64,000 nt of DNA from Ixodes scapularis (GCF_016920785.2 NW_024609835.1:22597108-22661107), one strand, 5' to 3'. Numbered from the stretch's first letter, positions 33,109-44,899 are shown. The notes: generated by a model not told the origin, from the letters alone. Numbers and translations: made by a program.

Positions 33109-33285
33109 GCCTCGTTCACACATTTGCAACCGAGTGGGACGGAGAGAGACAAGACCAGCTTTTAAGGCTCTTACGACGGCTTAGGACCAGCTCCGCTGCA
33201 TTGCATCCGGTCCTAAGTCGCAAAAGGCTTAAAAACCGGTCTGGTCTCTCTCGGTCTTACTCGGTCGCAAGAGTGTGAACGGCGC
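33109..33285. mobile_element. foldback MITE with TTAA duplication, unit 1
   Basis: A 177-bp element lies between TTAA at 33105-33108 and 33286-33289. The two halves are inverted: TTCACACATTTGCAACCGAG and GAGAGAGACAAGACC on the left pair with GGTCTGGTCTCTC and the GTGTGAACGGCGC end on the right, giving stems of about 60 bp. TTAA duplications are typical of piggyBac-type elements, but the ends do not start CCC, so the superfamily is uncertain. Confidence 0.65.
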
Positions 33286-33289
33286 TTAA

Positions 33290-33468
33290 GGCTCTTTCAC
33301 ACATTTGCAACCGAGTACGACAGAGAGAGACAAGACCGGTTTTAAAGCTCTTACGGCGGCTTAGGACCAGTTCCGCAGCAGCGCTCGCGGTCCTAAGAGG
33401 TCGCAGGAGGCTTAAAAACCGGTCTTGTCTCTCTCGGTCGTACTCGGTTGCAAATGTGTGAACGGCGC
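33290..33468. mobile_element. foldback MITE with TTAA-like flanks, unit 2
   Basis: A 179-bp tandem neighbour of the previous element shares one TTAA with it; its right flank is TTTA (33469-33472). The halves pair almost perfectly (GAGAGAGACAAGACCGG against CCGGTCTTGTCTCTC). Structurally it is a hairpin of the size of a small-RNA precursor. Confidence 0.65.
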
Positions 33469-33499
33469 TTTAGACTTCCTTTCAGCAGCCGACGCTACG

Positions 33500-34879
33500 A
33501 GTTAAGGGGACCAATCAAGCAGCTTGAAAAGCGCAAGTCACTGGGCCTTTTCTGTTTCTGATCGGTTGAGCGATGATAGAACACCCACAGGAACACAGCA
33601 AACTCCATGACTGTGCCCTTTCGACACTGTCTAATTGGTCCTATCAGCTCGTAGCATCGGTTTCGTCTGGACTTAAGTTGAAACAAAACAAACAGCTGTT
33701 TGATATTTGTTCGTGTAGTGCGTGTATGAATGTGAAAAAGCCATTTTTTTTTGTTGTAACCTTTCGGATTTTTTTTTGGTTAATAGATTGTGACGCCCTT
33801 ATTCAACGAAAACCATGGGACCTGTATAATGCGCAACCGAGCCTCCGCTACTGTACTACGCATTTACGTACACACTTTTGAGTAGTGCAACGTTATAATT
33901 GACGAACGGCGGTGTCAAGTTTACCGTTACAATAAGCCCAATACAGCGTTTAAAGGGATGAGTATTGCTATTGCCAGATGCACACTAAAAGATTTGCTAA
34001 TTGACAAAGTTCTCATACACATATTTGAAAATAAGATAAGGTAAGAGTACTACCGCAAAGCCTGGCAAAAATACTCTTGCCGTTGCTCATCTATACCGGT
34101 ATTCTAATATTGCTGGATTACTTTTGCTGAAACCAATTTTCGATTGTTACCAAAATTTTGACAGAAAAATCTTTTTTTTTTTTATTTTAGAAAAATTTGC
34201 ATCGTTACCCAAGACTAAATGCCTCTGGATGTTTCGAGCGTCCAGTTCGCCTATTTTCTCTTGATGGCAGATACATTACTGCATTTAGTGAAGAAGCATT
34301 GAACTGGTGGGCTAGATCGAGAAATTGTGTTGTGTAGCATAAAGAAATGTACATATGACTTTCAGAAAAAGCCTTGGAGCTACATAAAGCCATTGACTTC
34401 GTGGCTTTTTTAGTTTGCTGACAGCCATTCTGAAGTTATTCGCGGGCGGCGGCCATAGCTGAGTTTGTGGTTGCTGATTGTAAGCTGACAGCAGGCGTCC
34501 GGAGTGGTTTTGCAACGTGCCTTTCCCACTATCAAAACTGCCGGTTTAAATAGCCTTTAAGTGTAAGCTTCTTCTGACCGTGCCCTGTGAACAACGCCTT
34601 CAAATATTGCGTTCAATGAATACCTCGAAATATCAGTGCGAATTGTTTTTCATTAGTTAATTTTAGGTATGATGCGTATTAATTATGACGCTTAAACCCT
34701 GAAACTGGGAAGAAAACTTGAAGATAAATGAGACGCATGTCTGTCAACTTTCTTTTCTCCCTTCAAATTTATCTTCAAGTTTCCATCTTAGTTTCAGTGT
34801 TTAAACATCTTGATGATTACGCACCAGCCGCCTGCAATTTGACCATTGTAATGCGATAGCATTATTCAGCTACTCATCG
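33500..34879. other. intronic stretch, nothing recognised
   Basis: A TTTAAAGGGA MITE-like end occurs near 33950. No gene, RNA or full element could be supported. Confidence 0.35.
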
Positions 34880-35075
34880 CAAATTTCTGGGTAGCTCCTC
34901 TAGTTTTCCTCGCTAAGTTTAAGCTGAAAATGTACTTCACGTGACCTACGCACCAATTCCGGTTCCCCACTAAATTTGGTGGGAAAATTGATGTCACGTG
35001 ACCTGACCTCACGGACCTAAAGACAAATTCAGGTTCCCCGCTAAACTTAGCGGGAAACCTGAATTTAGCGGGCCT
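34880..35075. repeat. CACGTGAC minisatellite, second array
   Basis: Units with TTCACGTGACC or GTCACGTGACC and palindromic CCGCTAAACTTAGCGGGAA segments, of the same kind as at 2750-3055. Confidence 0.55.
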
Positions 35076-35303
35076 TGTAACAAAAAAGGAGGTAAACACG
35101 ACGAATGCTATTGCAAATCATAGACAACCAACAATAGTGGTTTATGCAGCAATTTTTTCGCCTATTTTAGTGGTCGGTTTTACCTCGTAACATTTCCAGA
35201 GTCGTTCAGTTTTTTCGTGAAAATCCCGACATATTACGTAAATTGAAACACCGGACGCTGACGCAGACGGAGGAGTCGGAACGAGAAAGCTAGAATATAC
35301 TTC

Positions 35304-35610
35304 GTCTCACCCTACGATGGACTAAAGGCAAAAGCTACGAACCACCAGATCAAATCACGAGCCACTTAGAAATTGCCTGGTGTTTTGTTTCGATGAAGTT
35401 ACTGAGTGACTCATCAATTTTACACTGCAAAGAAAGTCACGACATACTGGCTCTTTGTACTGTCGAAGCTATAGAAATGATGCAGCGCATTTGATAAGGA
35501 TCTTTATTCGTCCATTCTTAATCGATGTTAAGTAGGTCATAGTTTAGCGTGGAGCGTGATTGGACCTGGCGGCCCGAAACTTTGGCCCTTAGTCCATCGT
35601 AGGATGAGAC
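35304..35610. mobile_element. 307-bp MITE
   Basis: Inverted ends match GTCTCA(C/T)CCTACGATGGACTAA on the left and its complement on the right (TTAGTCCATCGTAGGATGAGAC at 35589-35610). No target duplication is clear. It is non-coding. Confidence 0.6.
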
Positions 35611-35938
35611 AATGTATAAGAAGGTGTCGGCACTCGAATCGTTACGTCATCAGATCGCTATCGAGAGCGGGCTCAGGTTAGACACGAGTTCTGGGCCTGC
35701 CTCGGGCTGGGATCTCTGTTCAGTCAACGCGTCGACTAACGCTTGGCTTCACGCTCGAGAAGAGAAGCAAGTGAACAGGTTTCAACTAGTTTAGGTTGTG
35801 TTTGCTCCTTTTACTCAGTGTCGGTAAGTTTATGCCATCCCATTTATTTCAAACCTCCTGCCAACTACAGAGAAATATTTTGCTTAATCAAAGATGTATT
35901 TTCATCTCCCAACTCTGTGAGTAGAAAAGCGGGGAATG

Positions 35939-36152
35939 AATAGACCGATCTCACCAGCATGTTTCACTACGCAACTGCTACCGCAATGCATCGAGGGAAC
36001 TTTAGTCTTTCTGCACGTGCAATAACCTTGCTGCAGCTCTACGCGTGTAGAGCACTAGACGGCACAGTCTTTCGCGTGCAAGGCCGTCTGCCCCCTATGA
36101 ACAAAAGTTATGGCGGCGTCATGCATGCGCCGAACGCTTATAAAGGTCTGCC
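35939..36152. mobile_element. AATAGACCGA MITE, copy 2
   Basis: The left end AATAGACCGATCTCACCAG is intact. The interior matches copy 1 at 9922 (AGTCTTTCTGCACG, TTATGGCGGCGTCATGCATG). The right end has decayed (AAAGGTCTGC). Confidence 0.65.
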
Positions 36153-36208
36153 TGTTATAAAGTGCGGATGTATACTGATTGGTCCGACCTTTATAAAATA
36201 GCCCGGTC

Positions 36209-36330
36209 GTTATTAGGGCTGGGCGATTTATCAATTAAACCTTCGGATTAATCGTCTAACGCTTTGATCGCGATCAAAATATTAACTGGTTAATCGGTTG
36301 AACTTGAAACCGGGTGTATCACAACAACAT
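36209..36330. mobile_element. fragment of a hAT-like element end
   Basis: It begins TTAGGGCTGGGCGATTTATC and continues with ATTAATCG-rich sequence ending near GGTTAATCGGTTGAAC. The GGGCTGGGCGAT..TTAATCG layout is a hAT-type MITE end. A comparable inverted end (CCGAGCCCTAG) lies at about 52020-52030. Confidence 0.4.
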
Positions 36331-37039
36331 TTTTTTTTTTTTTAATTTCTAGAACGCACATTATTTTCTTCGTTGGCAGGAAACTCACAAATAAGAAAAC
36401 ATTAGTCATCGATAAGGCAGGCCTGATTCTAGCAAAACCTCTTAAAGTACTCGACTTTCACAATCGGCCAGCCGCGTGTCATGCCGCTCGATGGTAACGG
36501 GCTACAGTGTCGACTGGCTAGCGGAAAAGCCTGGGTTTGTCTCTATCGTTCTACAGCCGACGTGAGGAACGGCGAACTGCAATGGCGATCGCAGGACTTC
36601 CTCAGTTCTGAAGCAGTGTTGTTCGTTAAAAAAATAACTCATGGTTCAACTCTCTCCAGCACTTGTATAGTGCAGCAAGGAGGACAGCGATAAAGCAAGA
36701 AATTCAATCGCTCATAGTCACGTGAAATATACTGGAAAACTCCTTCTGCAATGACTTCCCCTGAGAAATAGTAATCTGAGTATCTTTCGACTGTACTCAA
36801 CTACAAATGTTTATCCTCAGTTGAAAATACCCATTGTTGAGTTTACCACACAAATGATACGAGCTTAATCACGCTGTCATTGACTGATAAGCACATAATG
36901 CTTTATAGATCTTTCAGGGTAGAAGAAAAAGTCGTTCTCATTTCTGATTCGTTCTCATTTCTGACACACTCTGCGAGCTGGTGCAGCATGGAGGGAAAGG
37001 CCGCGAAGCGCGCAAAAGCGCCTTCGCGTGCTGCTCAAA

Positions 37040-37298
37040 CAGTGTTGGGTAAGTATCTTTAAAAAGTAATTAGTTAGAGTTACAGATAGTATCTGTATCT
37101 TTACAAATACTTTTTATCTGTATCTTTAAAACTAAAAGTATCTGTACCTTTACAAATACTTTTTAGCTGATTTGAAAAAAAAAGTATAAGTTATGGTTGC
37201 AGTTACTTAAAATATGTATAGAGCTACAGTTAAAAGTTACCAAAAAGGGAACAAGCTATAGTATCGCGATACAAATACCGCAATAATACCCAAGACTG
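37040..37298. mobile_element. 259-bp hAT-like MITE
   Basis: The ends are CAGTGTTGGGTAAGTATC and (inverted) CAGTCTTGGGTATTATT. The interior repeats AGTATCTGTATCTTTA. Flanking octamers TGCTCAAA (37032-37039) and CGCTCAAG (37299-37306) agree at 6 of 8 positions, consistent with an old hAT duplication. Confidence 0.6.
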
Positions 37299-37938
37299 CG
37301 CTCAAGTTACTTTCGTTTTTGCGTGATCTAACTACCGATTCTGTGAGCTTCGAGGGGTTGAGTCCGATTTCCGCCGAGGGACTGAAGTCTTTTTACTTGG
37401 TTACAGGTTAAGAAGGTAGCGGCAAATGCACCTCAAAGGGAATCGGATATCCCTCCGCCATCTCCGCATCCAATAGCGTCCCACCGTTTCCGTGACGTCG
37501 CGGCCAACGCGCGAGGAGGGTCTTGCCTTTCTGTACATATTTGCTTTATCTTTCGACTTTGACTTAGCATTGTGGAAGCCACGAGAGGGAGGTTAGAGTT
37601 CTCCCCCACCGACGGAAATAAATACGACTTTCGGGGATTAGCTTCCCCCCCGATGGATACAAAGGCTGCTTTCAGGGGCTCGGTTCCCTCTCCGATGAAT
37701 ACAAAGGTAGCTTTCTTAAAAAGTGGGATCGGAGACAAGTGGGAATCCATTGAAGCGGAACAAGGTGCGTTTCCAGTGAACTCTTTTTTCGACTGCGGAG
37801 AGATTTGAAACGGGCGCATCACAATTGTGGGAGGACCTTCTCCTACCTTCTTGACTTGTAACCGACTTATAGAACCGTAACGCTTTTGGATGTTGTCTTT
37901 CCGTTACAGCCAACTATACATGGCTTGCATTGACGTCA

Positions 37939-38117
37939 CATCAGCCACCATTGCTCCGTACCATTCTCCTGAGCCCGTAAATTCTTCAGCCTACATTTGA
38001 CACCACTGAATTTGTTTTTCTGGTCAAGGCTTGCCGAGAAGAGCAGATTCGATGGTGCCAAATGTTTGCCGCAGAAAGCTCCGTACAGGAACCTGGTACG
38101 GAGCAATGGCGGCTGAT
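37939..38117. repeat. short inverted repeat upstream of a truncated LINE
   Basis: ATCAGCCACCATTGCTCCGT at 37939 is inverted at 38093-38117 (ACGGAGCAATGGCGGCTGAT), with about 125 bp between. It abuts the 5' truncation of the LINE at 38128. It may be a MITE or a 5' rearrangement made during LINE insertion. Confidence 0.4.
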
Positions 38118-38127
38118 ACGGTGCCAT

Positions 38128-39565
38128 ATGGCTTCATTTATGACATACATTCAGCTCTTGACGGTGGATCCCAGGTTGATGCTGTTTTCCTCGACTTTTC
38201 TAAAGCTTTTGACCGTGTCCCTCATCACCGGCTTCTAACCAAACTGTCCAGGCTTAAGATTCACCCTAACATTTTGGCATGGGTAAAAGATTTCCTTTCG
38301 TCTAGAAAACAGTTCACGTCCGCTAACAATTGTAACTCTTCCTTCAAACCAGTAACCTCGGGAGTCCCACAGGGTAGCGTACTAGGTCCACTACTATTTC
38401 TAGTCTACATTAATGACTTGCCATCCTGTGTCTCATCCCGAATTAGAATTTTTGCTGACGATTGTGTAATTTACCGAATAATTTCCTCTGTCAATGACCA
38501 GAAAGCTTTGCAAACTGATCTAAATGCTATTAATGCATGGTGCTCTTCCTGGCTAATGACCCTAAATTGCTCTAAAACAAAGTTTATGTCTTTTACTAAT
38601 CACGTACCCCGGATTCCTACCTCCTATGTGTTAAATAATAATACTGTTGACCTCGTCTCCACTTATAAATATCTTGGAATTCATTTGCAACCTGATCTGT
38701 CATGGCACTACCATATAAAGCTCACCCTGGCGGCTGCTAACCGCTCTTTCGGATTTCTCAAGCGTAACCTTAAACAGGCTCCTCCTAACATACGCAAACT
38801 TGCCTTTTCCACACTAATACGTCCAAAATTAGAATATGCATCAGCCATTTGGGATCCCGAACATGCTTACATCATAAACGACATTGAATCACTGCAAAAT
38901 CGTGCCGCTCGCTTCATATTTTCAGATTATTCACGTCATTCCAGCGTCACAGCACTAAAACGCCGAGCAGAGCTACCCGAACTACTCCATCGTCGCAAAC
39001 TTTCACGCCTATCTCTTTTCCATAAACTTTACCACCACGCGTCACTTCACGGTGATTTCTTCGAGCCACCTGCCGTTATTTTTCCACGCCGCGATCACCC
39101 CTACAAAGTTAAACGCATAACCTGTAAGTCATCTGCCTTTTCCCGGTCATTCATTCCACGTACCACAATCGATTGGAATAATCTACCATCGCACATTGCC
39201 TCAGAAAAAGACACCACGAAGTTTCAAGAACAAATTCAAAATACTGATGCCATCTAACTTTTGCTGTTTTACATTGTTGTTTCATCTTTTCCGGAACGTG
39301 CAGAGCAAATGTGTACTATTTTGTTTTTACCTTGACTCAGCTTTATTGCAGTGTGATGAGTGAGTGTATGTTTTTTTTTATTCGTTTTTGAGTGTATCCT
39401 TTATTTTCTTTTTATTATTAAGTGTATTGATTGTTTTCTAGTATTCTGATATGTTGTTCAATGTGCACTAGTTCCTATTGGAACGATTTATGTACCCCCC
39501 TATGTAATACCCTCTCACGAGGGCCTTTAGGGGTAATATGAATAAATAAATAAATAAATAAATAT
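38128..39565 (+). pseudogene. 5'-truncated CR1/L2-like LINE with uninterrupted reverse transcriptase
   Basis: The frame to 39257 starts inside the reverse transcriptase just before motif A (VFLDFSKAFDRVPHHRLL). It continues through motif B (SGVPQGSVLGPLLFLVYIND), motif C as FADD (RIFADDCVIY) rather than the usual YADD, YLGIHLQPDLSW and the C-terminal region (LEYASAIWDP). Endonuclease and ORF1 are missing, as in ordinary 5' truncation. About 1.1 kb is free of stops, so it is fairly young. The 3' end has CCCCCC, TATGTAATACCC, GGGGTAATATG and (AATA)n like the LINE at 13492-18270. It lies in an intron of the minus-strand gene. Confidence 0.8.
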
Positions 39566-39589
39566 GACGTCACGTGCAAGGCATCTATT

Positions 39590-40660
39590 ACAGTCAAACA
39601 TTCGACAACTCCATGAAAATCGGCTAATAATACACATTCTGTGTTAAAGAGTGTATTAAAAAAAAATTGGGGCTCCAATCCACGCTGTAAAGGTGGTTGG
39701 TCAGCGAAGCTGTGCTATCACCTGCAACGATTGCCTACTTTATTATACGAAATGCCGCCGCCGGTCACAGCACGCCGCCGCTGGTCGTATTGCCGTTTCT
39801 TTTCTATTTGCCGCTCCTAGTGTTCACGCTGCTTCTCGGGGGTCCCAACTATGCGTGGCCTATTCATCGCTGTGCTGCAGCAACAATGGAATAAGTTGCT
39901 ATACTCCGTTTCATCTTTCGTTTAAAGGCAGCGGATGTTACGAGCCATCGGAGCCAATCGGAGGCCGTGTGAGTGTCACGTGACCTTAGATAGGAGGCAC
40001 AGAGACGCCCGCAAAAGCCTATCACGTACGGGCCACGTCCACAGAACGGGATTGGCTAAGATAGCTCGTAGCATCCGCTGCGTCCGGACACAAGGTGAAA
40101 CGGGGGATAGGCGGGTTCTTCTTTTTTTTATATGAAAGGCTAGTGACGTCACTCCCCACGTCGCAAGCTGCTGTCGCCGCGGCAGCAGGCGCCGTTATCA
40201 TCCATTTTGCGGTTCGCACTTCCCACGAGGGCTTCGAATGACGTCAACCTCTTTCGATCCAGCTGCAAACGTAATCTTTACCGAAACGCGTGGGAAAGTG
40301 TTCCTATTGGTCACACGCGCCTTATCATGCATCATGGGGTTTTGACGCCTGGTTTGTGGTCTTCTTTATTGAAACGGATACTGAGCTGTATGCTGAATGC
40401 CTGATTTCAAAGGACATATGCTGTTTTGCCTTTAATTGTTCGCCGGGAGCTTTTTAATGCGAACGCATTAACTGGTCTCATGGAGCGAGCTGACGTCATC
40501 AGTTGGAAGCGTGAAAACTGCAGATAGTTTCCGTGCGCCTTCGGTTCCATTGGCTGGCGCGCGTCGACGGGGCTCCTATTGGCCGCTGTGCCATGGCCTC
40601 TGAGATCCCGAAGCGCGCGCGCGCTAGTACACAGCAGCATAGGTCGGCATCTTAAGCTGT
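39590..40660. other. no recognised feature
   Basis: GC-richer intronic DNA with short frames and no motif, repeat boundary or RNA gene that I can support. Confidence 0.35.
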
Positions 40661-40669
40661 CCTCACTCA

Positions 40670-41180
40670 AACTCACGATCACTATTTTTTCCTCAATCAG
40701 AACTCACGCCCACTCACGATCACGATTTATTCAAAATAGGATCATCACCCGGACTCACCCTCACGGCTCAACGCAAAACCAAAACTCACTCGCCGTCATC
40801 ATCACGGTCGTCACGCTCAGAGATCATCACGGTCATCACGCTCACAGGTCATCACGAATCATCAGACTCACAGGTCATCACACTCACAGTTCCTCACGGT
40901 CCTCACACTCACAGGTCATCACACTCAGAGATCCTCACGGTTTTCATACTCACAGGTCATCACGGTCCTCACGGCACTAACACTCTCAGCTCCTCACGGT
41001 CCTCACTGTTACAGGTCATCATGCTCATCACACTCACAGGTCCTCACACTCACAGCTCCTCACGGTCCTCACACTCGCAGGTCCTCGCGGTCCTCACACT
41101 CACACAGGTCCTCACGGTCCTCACACAGGTCTTCACGCTCATCACACTCACAGGTCCTCACACTCACAGGTCATCACGCT
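40670..41180. repeat. TCAC-based minisatellite
   Basis: Tandem variants of TCACACTCACAGGTCATCAC and TCCTCACGGTCCTCACAC, about 500 bp with a short irregular period of roughly 12-30 bp. Plus-strand frames read as Ser/His/Thr-rich repeats and are not genes. A related array is at 51095-51660. Confidence 0.8.
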
Positions 41181-41189
41181 TGCCGGTTG

Positions 41190-42985
41190 CTTTCTTTGTG
41201 CTTTTCTTTTGTTTCTCTCAAGCCTTTGGTTTGTCTTCGCGTAAGTCGTGCGGCGGGGAAACTTCTGAGCCACTAATCCAATTTGAAAGAAATGTACTAT
41301 GTTAATGTTTATGCTCCGCACATTTCTACCAAATTTCGTAAACCTGGATGAATTGCGAAAGAAACTAAATGCAAGCTGACTAAAGTGGGTGCGTTTAACT
41401 TTCGCCTGCTGACAAGGGCGGCGGGGAAAACAGAAACGCGCCTTCCAACAGGTTACACAGACAATGTCGCAGTGATTAGAACATCGCCTCGCTGTGCATA
41501 CCTCGCTCATTTGTACACAGATAAACAATTACTACATATATCACCTCCGTTTCTTTTCTTGTGCCACCCACAGGTACTTCTACGGAAGTTTATGCGGAAT
41601 TTATATATAGTAAACATATGGGCATCGAGCCATTTTTTTTTTTTGTGTGTGTGTGTGGGGGGGGGGGGGGGGAGAGAACGGTTATATTAGGTAGGGTGGT
41701 TGCACGTGACGACGGTTTGAAATCTCACCATAATCCCTGTTGACAGTGGTGTCTCTCAGTCGTATACTATTCTATGAACAGAGGCCGCGGTGGCCGAGTT
41801 TTCTTCTCACTTGAGTTGCTTCTGATTTTGTTGATCGACCGTGCTTGCCGGAGTAGGCTGCGATTTAAGGAGAATCATCGGCTGGCATTGTTTTTCAGTC
41901 ATCTCGGCCTTTATAAAATACTGTCAGCATTCATTATCTTGATACATGCAGCCGTCCTTGAATTGATTTCGTTTGGATTGGTTTGACTTTGGCATGACTT
42001 TGCTTGGTTTGGTTTGGAGTGGTTTGGGGGTTTGCGGCCGTCCCCATGTGGTTCTTTGTCGCGCTCTCGATCATGTAGGGCGCGCCACTTTTCATGCGGC
42101 AAACCGCGTCATTCTTGACGCGCAGTTTTATAATGGGCAATCAGTTCGTCGAACAAGGTTTCATAGACAGATTGTTTCATCGACACTGCGATGTTTCATC
42201 GGCAGATCATTTCTTCGACATTTGTTTCATCGATGTGTCATCCGAAGATCGTTTCTTCGACATTCAATGCTCGACAGAGCTCATTACTCAGCCACCATAT
42301 TACTACATTTCGTCGACACTTTTTTTGTTCGTTTTGTTTTACTCGTACGTTTAACGACATTTCTCTTTCTCTCTCTTTCATCGACGCGGCGTTGGCTCCT
42401 TGACGTCATGCGTTCTTCGCGTGTTCGCAGCGCACTACGGTGTCCGCTTCGGACAGGGCGCAAGTGGCGCAAGCGCAAATGCTCCTCACTCTTTGTACGC
42501 ATGCAGTGCAGTGTGCTGTGCGTGGTGTTGGCTGTACGCTTTCGTCGCTTACGTTGCTGGAGTGGTGCGTGCGGCGCGGCGGCCTTTTGCTCACGTATGG
42601 CCGTTTGGCCGCGTGCTTGGCCTGTCTAGCGGATATTTGTTTACGAAAGGAGCGTGCCCTATAGGGGGGGGGGGGGGGGGAGGGGGGGGGGAAGCTGAGG
42701 CTCGGCGCTCGGCAGCCAGACGGTCGGACGTAATTGTTGCTTTCTGTCGTGCTTTTGGCCGCGTGCACACTTGACGCTCGCGAGATGCTGAATCATTTCA
42801 AACTTTTTCTAAAAGGAGTTTTTCTCGACGCAGTGGTGGCTTATAGCATCTTCGATCAACTCGCACCGGAATCGCCCTGAAACCAGCACAGTGCACAGCG
42901 CTCCTCGGTCGTGCAGCGCGATGTCGGTGCAACATCGAGGACAAACTGCGCCGCGCCGGTGCACCGCGGCGAGCTCCACCTTGCG
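41190..42985. other. intronic or intergenic stretch with low-complexity tracts
   Basis: Includes a (GT)n plus 16-G run (41645-41672), degenerate TTTC(A/T)TCGACATT repeats (42160-42270) and a double G-run (42664-42691). A 218-codon plus-strand frame (41973-42629) crosses the repeats and shows no domain, so it is not called. Confidence 0.4.
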
Positions 42986-43450
42986 TCACTTCGCGTTTTG
43001 TTCGTTTATTTTGCGTAGGTCAGCGCACGGTGCCCGTCTGCTGTCAATTTCTTCTATTCTTTTACTCGCGGATTTGACGGTCCCACAGAAATAAACATCG
43101 TGGACCTGATTGTCGATGGGGTCACGAAGCGGGTGACAATTCCACATGTATATGTTGGCCATCATTATTGGTTCAAGAAAACGAAACACCAGATAATAGC
43201 CGTACCTCGCTGTTATCGAAGCGCCTCGCGCCGCTTTCCACGAAGTTCGTGCTTTTCGAGCGCTCCTTGCCACCGCAGCAGTCGCCAGTAATCGCGGCGA
43301 TGGTGAGAAGCTCGTCGTCTCGACGTCAGAAGACCCGAGGAAATCATCTAGTGCAGCTGCGAGGCGTGTTCGTTTTTGCAAGATCGCCATCTCGATAGTC
43401 TGCGCGTCTGCTACTCCCGCCATCTTCTCGATTCCCGCTCCTGGCCGCAA
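42986..43450 (-). CDS. candidate coding exon, product unknown
   Basis: The minus-strand frame has ATG codons at 43450 and nine codons later (MAGVADAQTIEMAILQKRTR). About the first 80 residues are protein-like (RLAAALDDFLGSSDVETT; ARSARKARTSWKAARGAS). A possible donor (GCGAG|GTACGG) lies near 43205, after which the frame looks non-coding. The style resembles the N-terminal exon of a DNA-transposon nuclease gene, but no domain can be named. Confidence 0.25.
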   Translation of the reverse strand: MRPGAGIEKMAGVADAQTIEMAILQKRTRLAAALDDFLGSSDVETTSFSPSPRLLATAAVARSARKARTSWKAARGASITARYGYYLVFRFLEPIMMANIYMWNCHPLRDPIDNQVHDVYFCGTVKSASKRIEEIDSRRAPCADLRKINEQNAK

Positions 43451-43499
43451 TGCCTGATGGGACTGCCCCCCGGCTCACCGCCGATTTTCTTGGTGCGCG

Positions 43500-43640
43500 T
43501 TGGGGCAACGAAAAGCCGCACCGGGAGGGTGCGCTTCGTTGATCGAGGACGTCCGGTGCGCACCGGTGCACTTGATCGAAGATGAAGGGGCGCACCTCAG
43601 TGCCCCGGTGCGCACCGGTGCGGATGATCGAGGATGCGCT
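43500..43640. repeat. GC-rich inverted repeat cluster
   Basis: Two CCGGTGCGCACCGGTGC blocks (about 43551-43570 and 43607-43622), each self-complementary, with GATCGA(A/G)GATG copies beside them. Strong local hairpins are expected. Confidence 0.5.
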
Positions 43641-43965
43641 TAGTATACCGCTCATTTTTTGTAGCGTCATGTGTGGCTTATTTTGTGCTCAGTAATGCAC
43701 GCGAAATTCCAAAACTGACGTTTTGCAAGTGTTCCGAAATAGGTAGTGACGTAGACGTTAATCTGTCGGTTTCGGTAGTCTTTAAAAGTTCAATGAACGA
43801 GGTATTTGCATTGTTATAGAGTCGGAGCATAAGGAGTTTGAGCGAATATAGGGGGCGCTCCGATCGATCCAACATGGCGGAAAAGAGGGGGATAGATTTG
43901 CGACGCCCGTAGATCGGTAGCGTATAAATTAAACAAAGCGTGCTGTTCTCTGTTTGTTTACGTAT

Positions 43966-44305
43966 GCGAGACGATCATCGCTTCAACCAAGACCTACCGT
44001 GATGCTACAAATGAAGTGTTCAAGCCAGTCGAAGGCAAGCAACCTTGCCATAGTCAAGATATGTGTGCAAGTGTTCGACGTGAGCTCTCACGCTGGTGCA
44101 GCTGTTCTCAAGTTGAACCGAATGTACTTGGGTCCAAAGAAAGGTGCACATCAACAATGTTGGCGCGTTGAAACTTTGACGCGTACTTTATCTAAAACTT
44201 AACTTATCGGTCTGCGGCTACAAACATTTTCGTTGACGTTGCTTAGATGAAGTAACCATTCAGGCCTCGCATTAAACGGTGTTGCGAACTCTTCGGTTGT
44301 TCTAG
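43966..44305 (+). repeat. left arm (A) of a long inverted repeat
   Basis: About 340 bp re-appear inverted at 44900-45200. Shared blocks include ACAAACATTTTCGTTGACG, GCCTCGCATTAAA(C/T)GGTG, CACTTGCACACATAT and GTGCACATCAACAATG-like sequence. A plus-strand frame (44003-44200) within it is preserved only in part in the other arm. Confidence 0.65.
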
Positions 44306-44899
44306 TTCATTGAGCTAAAAAGCGGTTGGATGGAAAGTATGACAACTACAGTATACAAGGGACGATTGAGGTCTTTATCCTGCGTTCTATGTATGAAAAC
44401 ATCGGTATCCTTGGTGTTATATTGCGATCAGCTGGTTGCAGATCGTCCTGTTTTTATGCATAATGTAAACAAGCCCCGGAAGCGCCAATCTCATTTCGAT
44501 GTGCTTGTGCACCCCTACAAGCCTCCTTTTGGCTCTTGTGGAAAGCTTTATTGTAATAACAATAGTCTCATCGGCCGTTCGAGTTGTATGTACCACGGTG
44601 ATATCTGCTGTGAGTGATCTGCAAAATAAACAAGTCTGTATTAAATGCCAGAAGGAGAACAAGGGTAAAGCTTTTTTTAATTTTTTTTTCTTTTTACAAA
44701 AGAGGGCAAAGCTTCTGAAACAAGAGCAACCTAAGCTGATATTTGAGCGTGCTCAAGAATGAATGGCAAAAGGTGCTTATGCTAAGTGGTAGATGTACAC
44801 AGTTAATTTTCTTTTACCTCTGCATTGTAAATTGAAAAATATGTATCAGCAGAAGGCACTGTCCTTTTGAAAATGTACTTTATTAGGGCAAAAATAGGT

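Noticed and set aside
40670..41180. CRISPR-like array
   Set aside because: Repeats are directly tandem, variable and without unique spacers, and the DNA is animal.
40579..41305. Ser/His-rich repeat protein
   Set aside because: The frames follow the TCAC minisatellite, and several frames are equally open.
41783..41803. tRNA A-box match (GGCCGCGGTGGCCGAG)
   Set aside because: No anticodon arm, B box or T arm follows.
41973..42629. 218-codon plus-strand open frame
   Set aside because: It crosses degenerate TTTCATCGAC repeats and biased sequence, has no domain and no reasonable start. Repeat structure explains the openness.
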